Below, one piece after another: positions 55,558-64,000 of a stretch of DNA of 64,000 bases (the first letter of the stretch is position 1; every line of letters begins with the position of its first letter). Source of the DNA: Liolophura sinensis (lineage: Eukaryota; Mollusca; Polyplacophora; Chitonida; Chitonidae); the NCBI RefSeq assembly GCF_032854445.1, contig NC_088302.1:1676001-1740000 (forward strand), given 5' to 3'. Position numbers and translations under genes: made by a program. Under the pieces are notes generated by a model. The model saw nothing but the letters and a program-made list of their open reading frames with translations, did not search any database and was not told the DNA's origin.

Positions 55558-57189
55558 GGCCTAACATATGAGTGCAAGAAAAGTGCAAGAAAGCTTCTCA
55601 GTTTTCTTCGGTGGGGGTCAAAAAGGCCTAAGGCCCCAGGGGTCAGTCTGGAAATTAAGTAGCCTGCTCTGGTGACGTCAACGAAGATAGCCGTCAAAAC
55701 AACTATGTTGTTTGAGCCCAAATTAGGGCCGCCAAGTTGATCCCGCATTCCCATTATTTTTGAGGACGCCATTTCCGATTTGTTAAGAAATATATGCCTC
55801 AAAAATGAAATGTTTTAAATTTTCTGGCATATTCCTCGTATGCCTAAAAGCATTGTTTAAGGTACCTTATCATGTATCCTATCAGTGTAACTTGCACATA
55901 TGTAACGAGAAGAGGACGATAAAGCACTTACTATATTGGAAAAATGAACAACTTCCTTATCCATACTCAATACTGACAACAAATACACCGAATAGAATAA
56001 TACAAATTTTCAGGAAGAACTTCTCCACACGATGATGCTCTTGTTAAAATGTCTAAACGTAGGCCTGTGTGTATACATAGACACAACAAAGCCAAATTAC
56101 CCTCCGCTTTATTTTATTGCTACTGCTGTACCAATGAAAACAAATTCAGTGCATTTTTGGACAAGACATGAACCCTCGCGCTACACTCCCAGTTGTGTAA
56201 AAGTTGTCTGCTTGTCTTGGGATGATTGCATCTTGCTTCGTTGGTTAAGGAGATATACCCACTTCCAATTTTGATGACGTCACGTCCGGTTTTGCAAAAA
56301 CTGCATTTTCGGAATCACCGTTTCAAACTGCACAGATAAAACAATTTCCCACAGCAAAAATTGTTAATAGCTTAGAAAACATTTTGAAAAAAAACCCCAG
56401 TTTTATCCTCACATTATTTCACCCAATAGATAGCTTGTACAATTTTTAACGCAGGAAAGTTTCCATTATCACCCTGAATGTACCTCGGCCTTGTGCAACT
56501 GCACAGCCGTTCTGGAGATGTTTAAAGGCATTCATCAAAATCCAATGTGGCCGCCAAGTCACATGATCAAAAGTTTCCAAAAGCTAGCTAAAACATACTG
56601 AAATTTCATAACTGTGCGACTTGCCATTTTTTTTGTCTAACAAACGCGCAACAAATTTGTGGAGAATAATAATAATTCTAACGAAAATAGAGATTCAAGC
56701 CTGAATGGCGTGCACACCTAATAAAATGGAGGGTAATAATACCGTTATCAACACCTGTCACTTCTGAATACTACATTTCTTGCCTTACACAATTTGCAGT
56801 TTCTGCATACCTTAAAACTTGGAGTAAAAGATAACCAGGATTGACAAAAATGTAGGCCTACACACAAAACAACAAATAAAAACAGACGAGTTATGAGCCC
56901 CACAATCATTTTTAGAACAAAGTGTCTTTTGGTATCTTAGGAACTGTTTACATTATCTCTTTGGTATTTCTGATGTAAATAGTTATCTAGGAAGCACGCC
57001 AGGGTCCCCAGAATGGCGAGTACATTTAAACTGTGACCTCCAAGGGATATTGAAAGCAGTGGAAATCAGAGAAAATATGTAACACTGAATGTACACACTA
57101 AAGACTGGTTTTGCCAAGCTGCTGTTTAGATGGCAAGATCTTTGCACCAAATCTATTTCATAGGCTAAATTCCCGCTTAAATAATCAGA
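55558..57189. other. Spacer between the two inverted repeat copies
   Basis: About 1.6 kb without a recognised gene. A frame of ~75 codons at 55805-56035 (+) and one of ~148 codons over 55356-55802 (-) have no domain I know; the latter crosses the end of the mobile repeat and the 15-bp repeat. The words 'atgacgtcacgtccggtttt' and 'tggccgccaagtcacatgat' recall non-autonomous DNA elements common in marine invertebrates, but boundaries were not found. Confidence 0.4.
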
Positions 57190-57573
57190 TCTAAAGCACT
57201 TCACCGGCCCGGATAGCACAGTTGGTAGAGCGTCCGCTTCGGACCGGTAGATCCAGGATCAATCCTTGTCGAGTCACACCTAAGACTTTAAAAGAGGAAG
57301 TTGTAACTTCCTCGCTTGGCGTTCAGCATGAAGGGGATAGTGCAACGACTGGTTGACCCGTATCAGTATAATGGCTCGGGCGGGGCGGCTTACTTGCCTT
57401 CGGTAAGTCGTCTCAGTGATGCAGCACTAAATAAAAGAGCGGTGGAAATCCGTCCTGCAACAAGGAGGCACATTACACGTGCATGCACCCTAATGATTCC
57501 TTCGTCGTCATATGACTGAAAAATTGTTGAGTACGACGTTAAACCCCAAGCACTCACTCACTCTAAAGCACTT
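57190..57573 (+). mobile_element. SINE family I, intact copy with 12-bp target-site duplication
   Basis: The body 57202-57561 (360 bp) is flanked by perfect direct repeats 'tctaaagcactt' at 57190-57201 and 57562-57573. The head has a perfect pol III A box (tagcacagttgg) and a B box (gatcaatcc) in a tRNA-like fold region. The body contains 'gaggaagttgtaacttcctc' (a short palindrome) and 'gactggttgacccgtatcag'. The tail ends 'gttgagtacgacgttaaacc' and a cactcactcac simple repeat. Perfect duplications imply a fairly recent insertion driven in trans by a LINE. Confidence 0.95.
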
Positions 57574-57663
57574 AAATGTATTTGCCAAACAAAATGGCAG
57601 TGCAAAAGATAATGGGATTTATTAATTGACTAGTATTTAGCGGTGTGCTGAAGAATTTCTATG

Positions 57664-59879
57664 AAAGTGTAAACCCCCAGGTCAGATCTGCCCAAACCTC
57701 CAGGCCAGATCTGCTCTGGGTGTTCACCAGTAAGCCATTCACATCAGTAACCAAGCCTTATGCTTGTGGGGGAGTGCCCATGGCCTGAGAGGTCACATGA
57801 CCTCCACACCCCAGCCTTGCCATGCGGCCCTTTGTTTTAGCCCCATTCCCTCCAAGACAGCCGAGCAGTCAAGACGTGTTCTGCCAAGATCACAGCCAGT
57901 CTTCATTCATACATTTCACCCAGGTAAGAATTTAACCCTTGTGGTCTCAGAACACTTCCATAAACTGATATATGTAATTGTTGTTACATATGCAATTATC
58001 TGACTGTGCCATATAGGATATATTATGCACATCTTTTTGAGTAATTTAGGTTATTACTTCGGGTAGTCATTCACAAGTTAGTGTGATCTCTGCAAAGAGA
58101 TACACACATTCTAAAAGGATTGGCTGAATAGATTTCAGGAATTTACACTAAGAAACAGGTGGGATAACTGCTTCTCCCATCAACCTGTTTACAGTGAAAA
58201 TATTTGGTGAGCTGTGTTAGTTTGGGATAAATCTCCACATTGGAACCATTAACCCACTTAAGTTCACTAGTTTTAAAAAGTGACCACTGTTTACTTAAAT
58301 TAATCTGGAATTTAAGGATTATATGTATCAACTACTAGCTTTTGCCTAAAGTTAACTTGATCTCCTAACTTCCAGAACAGATAGTTCCTTTTACACTGGT
58401 TAACACATGGTCAAGCTTAATTCCTTTGTTTGAGCTGACCATACCAGCCTCCAGTAGCTACAGACATGTGTATTACCCCAGTGTATGTAAGCAAGGTGGT
58501 AGCACATCTGGAAGGGATTAATTTCTCCTTGGCATCTATTGCCCCTGATGACCCCTGCTGGTTAATCTCATCCCATCAGCCCAGCCTCTATCAAGTGGCT
58601 AAACAAGATGGCTGCACCAGCAGTACACAGGCCAAATGAAAACTTAGTACAATAGCAACCGCTTGTAACTGTTCTGAGTTTTTGTATTTAGTTATGCCTC
58701 AGTGATTGTCCTAACACAACACAATCCTCAAAAATTACATATCACTGCAGATGCACATATACTGGAATTTATCATACTTTTGGACCGTTCTGGATTGTAC
58801 AATATGTATACAGACCATAAAAATGTACCACTCAGATTATTATTGCATACATTAGCCTACACTATTGATTTGTAACCTGTATGTTAAATGATCAAAAGAG
58901 TAATTTACGAATGTTGTTTTTTTGGAGGTGAAGGTCAGCTGGCATAGACCAGCATGTCTTGTTATATATGAGATATGACCCGGCATCATAAAATGCATTT
59001 GTACCCATTATATGGATACACTGAGTCATCTAAATTTCTAATGCGAGCCTGGCCCCTTATTAGCCTGGCAACGTACTCGACATTATGTTTAGATGCCTCT
59101 CTTAAACAGGATACCGGTAACCCTGTGACCCTTGGCCTCTCTAGTATTGACTATATTGCAATCATTGTTAGCATGATGTCACTTGGTTTCTAGATGCCAT
59201 GCTTAAACGTTACGTGCATTATGGTCTGACTGTCAGGCTGACCTCTCAACTTCAACCTACCTTGACCTACATGTATGTGTACAGGTCACTGTGTATACAT
59301 GTGGACACACATGTAACATGTCTATTATATAATTGGGTTAATAATCATGTCCAACACCTTAACTTGTTTAACTTACCTGTTATGACCATATGGCACTTCT
59401 ATTAAGTCTTTGAAAGCTAAGTTCTAAATCATTTACTCATTAATACTTGAAAGCTCTAGTAGCTCTCCCCATTCCCTCCATGACAGCCGAGCAGTCAGGA
59501 CGTGTTTTGCCAAGATCACAGCCAGTCTTCATTCATACATTTCACCCAGGTGCTGTACCGTCTTGACTGCCAGACGTTACCCTTTAGGCTGCTTCTCCTT
59601 GTGAGTCCCTCAGCGGGAACACTGTCCGAACTCGGAAGGAAGGAAGGAAGGAAGGGAAGAAACATATTTACAGACACTCCTACTCTTATACTGATTACAT
59701 CTGTCCCACGTAATAAATTCTCAGGCTGTGGCACTTGTGAAAACCCACCAGAGCATTTGCGTTTCTTTGTCCAGCATATATTTAACACTTGATCCCCCAA
59801 AAGCCAGTCACGTGTCCACCCGACAACGTAAGATAGTCTCGCAGGTGATTCAACCGCAGACAAACAGGTCTTACAAAGG
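57664..59879 (+). mobile_element. Unidentified 2.2-kb interspersed repeat, copy 2 (inverted relative to copy 1)
   Basis: 57668-59875 starts 'tgtaaacccccaggtc' and ends 'caaacaggtcttaca', the reverse complement of copy 1 along its whole length apart from the ~210-bp difference near 58785-58800 and small indels. Flanks are AAAG (57664-57667) and AAGG (59876-59879), so a 4-bp target duplication is possible with one change. It contains a (GGAA)n run at 59635-59660 and two ~85-bp repeats (57841-57925 and 59467-59551). No coding domain. Confidence 0.75.
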
Positions 59880-59934
59880 TTTGAAAGAAACCTGATTGCG
59901 TAATATATCTGATCTTTAGTACGTTTACTACCTA

Positions 59935-62900
59935 AATGTACAGGATGATTGTATGTTAAATCAATGAGCCCTCGGCATACAGGAATGCACAGGGTGACTC
60001 AGGTTAGCGCAGTGGGGCCGTGACATTACTGAACGTACAGGATGATTGTATATTAAATCAATGAGCCCTCGGCATACAGGAATGCACAGGATGACTCTGT
60101 GTTAGCGCAGTGGGGCCGTGACATTACTGAACGTACAGGATGATTGTATGATAAATCAATAACCCCTCGGCATACAGGAATGCACAGGATGATTGTATGT
60201 TAGCTCAGTGAGGCCTGGACCTTAATGTACAGGACGATTGCATGTTAGCTCACCGAGGCCGGGACCTGCCTGAATGTACAAGACGATTGTATGTTAGCTC
60301 ACCGAGGCCTGGATCTGCCTGAATGTTCAGGACGATTGCATGTTAGCTCACTGAGGCCTGGACCTTACTGAAGGTACAGGATAATTGCATGTTAGCTCAT
60401 CGAGGCCTGGACCTTACTGAATGTACAGGATAATTGCATGTGAGCTCACTAAGGCCTTGACCTGCCTGAATGTACAGGACAATTGTATGTTAGCTCACCG
60501 AGGCCTGGACCTTACTGAATGTACAGGATGAGTGTATATTAGCTCACTAAGGCCTGGACCTGCCTGAATGTACAGGACGATTGTATGTGAGCTCACTAAG
60601 GCCTTGACCTGCCTGAATGTACAGGACAATTGTATGTTAGCTCACCGAGGCCTGGACCTTACTGAATGTACAGGATGAGTGTATATTAGCTCACTAAGGC
60701 CTGGACCTGCCTGAATGTACAGGATGATTGTATGTTAGCTCACCGAGGCCTGGACCTGCCTGAATGTTCAGGACAATTGCATGTTAGCTCACCGAGGCCT
60801 GGACCTTACTGAATGTACAGGATGAGTGTATGTTAGCTCACTGAGGCCTGGACCTTACTGAATGTACAGGATGATTGTATGTTAGCTCACCGAAGCCTGG
60901 ACCTTACTGAATGCACAGGATGATTGTATGTTGGCTCACTGAGCCCTCAGCATATCAGAATGTACAGGATGATTGTATGTTACCTCACTAAAGCCTGGAC
61001 CTGCCTGAATGTTCAGGACGATTGCATGTTAGCTCACCGAGGCCTGGACCTTACTGAATGCACAGGATGATTGTACGTTAGCTCACCGAGGCCTGGACCT
61101 TACTGAATGTACAGGATGATTGTACGTTAGCTCACTGAGCCCTCAGCATATCAGAATGTACAGGATGATTGTATGTTACCTCACTAAAGCCTGGACCTGC
61201 CTGAATGTTCAGGACGATTCCATGTAGCTCACTGAGGCCTGGACCTTACTGAATGTACAGGATGATTGTATGTTAGCTCACTGAGCCCTCAGCATATCAG
61301 AATGTACAGGATGATTGTATGTTAGCTCACTAAAGCCTGGACCTGCCTGAATGTACAGGACGATTGTATGTTAGCTCACCGAAGTCTGGACCTGCCTGAA
61401 TGTTCAGGACGATTGCATGTTAGCTCACTAAGGCCTGGACCTTACTGAATGCACAGGATGATTGTACGTTAGCTCACCGAGGCATGGACCTTACTGAATG
61501 CACAGGATGATTGTATGTTAGCTCACTGAAACCTGGACCTTACTGAATGCACAGGATGATTGTATGTTAGCTCACTGAAACCTGGACCTTACTGAATGAA
61601 CAGGACGATTGTATGTTAGCTCACTAAAGCCTGGACCTGCCTGAATGTACAGGACGATTGTATGTTAGCTCACCGAAGTCTGGACCTGCCTGAATGTTCA
61701 GGACGATTGCATGTTAGCTCACTGAGGCCTGGACCTTACTGAATGTACAGGATGATTGTACGTTAGCTCACCGAGGCCTGGATCTGCCTGAATGTTCAGG
61801 ACGATTGCATGTTAGCTCACTGAGGCCTGGACCTTACTGAAGGTACAGGATAATTGCATGTTAGCTCATCGAGGCCTGGACCTTACTGAATGTACAGGAT
61901 AATTGCATGTGAGCTCACTAAGGCCTTGACCTGCCTGAATGTACAGGACAATTGTATGTTAGCTCACCGAGGCCTGGACCTTACTGAATGTACAGGATGA
62001 GTGTATATTAGCTCACTAAGGCCTGGACCTGCCTGAATGTACAGGACGATTGTATGTGAGCTCACTAAGGCCTTGACCTGCCTGAATGTACAGGACAATT
62101 GTATGTTAGCTCACCGAGGCCTGGACCTTACTGAATGTACAGGATGAGTGTATATTAGCTCACTAAGGCCTGGACCTGCCTGAATGTACAGGATGATTGT
62201 ATGTTAGCTCACCGAGGCCTGGACCTGCCTGAATGTTCAGGACAATTGCATGTTAGCTCACCGAGGCCTGGACCTTACTGAATGTACAGGATGAGTGTAT
62301 GTTAGCTCACTGAGGCCTGGACCTTACTGAATGTACAGGATGATTGTATGTTAGCTCACCGAAGCCTGGACCTTACTGAATGCACAGGATGATTGTATGT
62401 TGGCTCACTGAGCCCTCAGCATATCAGAATGTACAGGATGATTGTATGTTACCTCACTAAAGCCTGGACCTGCCTGAATGTTCAGGACGATTGCATGTTA
62501 GCTCACCGAGGCCTGGACCTTACTGAATGCACAGGATGATTGTACGTTAGCTCACCGAGGCCTGGATCTTACTGAATGTACAGGATGATTGTACGTTAGC
62601 TCACTGAGCCCTCAGCATATCAGAATGTACAGGATGATTGTATGTTACCTCACTAAAGCCTGGACCTGCCTGAATGTTCAGGACGATTGCATGTTAGCTC
62701 ACTGAGGCCTGGACCTTACTGAATGTACAGGATGATTGTATGTTAGCTCACTGAGCCCTCAGCATATCAGAATGTACAGGATGATTGTATGTTAGCTCAC
62801 TAAAGCCTGGACCTGCCTGAATGTACAGGACGATTGTATGTTAGCTCACCGAAGTCTGGACCTGCCTGAATGTTCAGGACGATTGCATGTTAGCTCACCG

Positions 62901-64000
62901 AGGCCTGGACCTTACTGAATGCACAGGATGATTGTACGTTAGCTCACCGAGGCATGGACCTTACTGAATGCACAGGATGATTGTATGTTAGCTCACTGAA
63001 ACCTGGACCTTACTGAATGCACAGGATGATTGTATGTTAGCTCACTGAAACCTGGACCTTACTGAATGAACAGGACGATTGTATGTTAGCTCACTAAAGC
63101 CTGGACCTGCCTGAATGTACAGGACGATTGTATGTTAGCTCACCGAAGTCTGGACCTGCCTGAATGTTCAGGACGATTGCATGTTAGCTCACTGAGGCCT
63201 GGACCTTACTGAATGTACAGGATGATTGTACGTTAGCTCACCGAGGCCTGGACCTTACTGAATGCACAGGATGATTGTATGATAGCTCACTGAGGCCTGG
63301 ACATTACTGAATGCACAGGACGATTGTATATTAGCTCACTGAGGCCTGGACCTTACTGAATGTACAGGATGATTGCATGTTAGCTCACTGAAGTCTGGAC
63401 CTTACTGAATGTACAGGATGATTGTATGTTAGCTCACTGAGCCCTCAGCATATCAGAATGTACAGGATGATTGTATGTTAGCTCACTAAAGCCTGGACCT
63501 GCCTGAATGTACAGGACGATTGTATGTTAGCTCACCGAAGTCTGGACCTGCCTGAATGCACAGGATGATTGTACGTTAGCTCACCGAGGCATGGACCTTA
63601 CTGAATGCACAGGATGATTGTATGTTAGCTCACTGAAACCTGGACCTTACTGAATGCACAGGATGATTGTATGTTAGCTCACTGAAACCTGGACCTTACT
63701 GAATGAACAGGATGATTGTATGTTAGCTCACTAAAGCCTGGACCTGCCTGAATGTACAGGACGATTGTATGTTAGCTCACCGAAGTCTGGACCTGCCTGA
63801 ATGTTCAGGACGATTGCATGTTAGCTCACGGAGGCCTGGACCTTACTGAATGTACAGGATGATTGTACGTTAGCTCACCGAGGCCTGGACCTTACTGAAT
63901 GCACAGGATGATTGTATGATAGCTCACTGAGGCCTGGACATTACTGAATGCACAGGATGATTGTATGTTAGCTCACTGAGGCCTGGACCTTACTGAATGT
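59935..64000. repeat. 49-bp minisatellite reaching the right edge, with ~1470-bp higher-order repeat
   Basis: More than 80 units of 'gaatgtacaggatgattgta', 'tgttagctcactgaggcctg' and 'gaccttact', with several subtypes ('gacctgcctgaatgttcagg', 'gagccctcagcatatcagaa'). Rare subtype markers recur at fixed distance: 'aaggtacaggataattgc' at 60371 and 61840, and 'gaatgaacaggacgattg' at about 61593 and 63064. A block of about 30 units (~1470 bp) was therefore duplicated. The array continues past the window. Confidence 0.97.

Noticed and set aside
55356-55802. 148-codon minus frame with a PHHLV repeat
   Set aside because: It crosses the end of the unidentified mobile repeat and the 15-bp tandem repeat, so it cannot be one conserved gene.
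57202-57280. Possible tRNA gene
   Set aside because: A and B boxes are present, but the sequence continues into a SINE body with a target duplication and lacks a full cloverleaf acceptor stem.
53041-59875. Interpretation as a single giant foldback transposon
   Set aside because: Each arm has its own matching ends, and copy 1 has its own TTAA flanks, so two separate insertions explain the data better; the single-element view is not fully excluded.
1-64000. CRISPR-like arrays
   Set aside because: The repeats are head-to-tail without unique spacers, and the gene context is animal.

Overview
This is a eukaryotic nuclear window, most likely from a marine lophotrochozoan such as a mollusc. Coding sequence is split by GT-AG introns. 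tRNA-derived SINEs with tails ending in a 'ttaaac/aaaacaccaatcaaataaat'-like motif are present, and 'acatgtacatgt' is very common. More than a third of the window is tandem repeat (about 25 arrays, periods 15-89 bp), so most long open frames are translated minisatellites, not genes. There are no bacterial features.

Three genes are supported. (1) The 5' end of a coronin-7/pod-1 homologue (CORO7) lies on the minus strand. It has a CpG-rich candidate first exon near 15.3-15.4 kb, the first coding exon at 2984-3052 and the next at 1896-1995; the rest lies beyond the left edge. (2) A complete DNAJA3/Tid1 mitochondrial J-protein gene lies on the plus strand, with 12 phase-consistent exons from 16695 to 35992. 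It predicts 483 or 484 residues, and there is a candidate alternative last exon at 39970-40076. (3) An intronless-coding egghead/BRE-3 type glycolipid beta-1,4-mannosyltransferase of 463 residues lies on the minus strand at 45806-47197. CORO7 and DNAJA3 are head to head, as I recall for human chromosome 16p13.3, which suggests an ancient gene pair.

Layout: 1-15 kb is the 5' part of CORO7, its long leader intron filled with ten or so minisatellites; 15.3-16.7 kb is the divergent promoter region; 16.7-40.1 kb is DNAJA3, whose introns hold an 89-bp array, a foldback MITE, a 79-bp array, a 55-bp array, a mariner-type MITE and a 4.9-kb array of 63-bp units; 40-45.8 kb is intergenic with arrays; 45.8-47.3 kb is the mannosyltransferase; 47.6-53 kb has arrays, one of them an amplified SINE tail; 53.0-59.9 kb holds two inverted copies of an unidentified 2.2-2.4 kb repeat with TG...CA ends, around a 2.2-kb spacer carrying a SINE with a perfect 12-bp target duplication; 59.9 kb to the end is a 49-bp array with a ~1470-bp higher-order repeat.

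The most unusual signal is that several minisatellites start on exon-intron boundaries. The 65-bp array of CORO7 repeats the 3' splice site and start of exon 2. The 79-bp array of DNAJA3 repeats the end of exon 6 with its intact 5' splice site about ten times. The 55-bp array of DNAJA3 appears to start on the donor of exon 7. The window therefore holds rows of decoy splice sites beside real exons.
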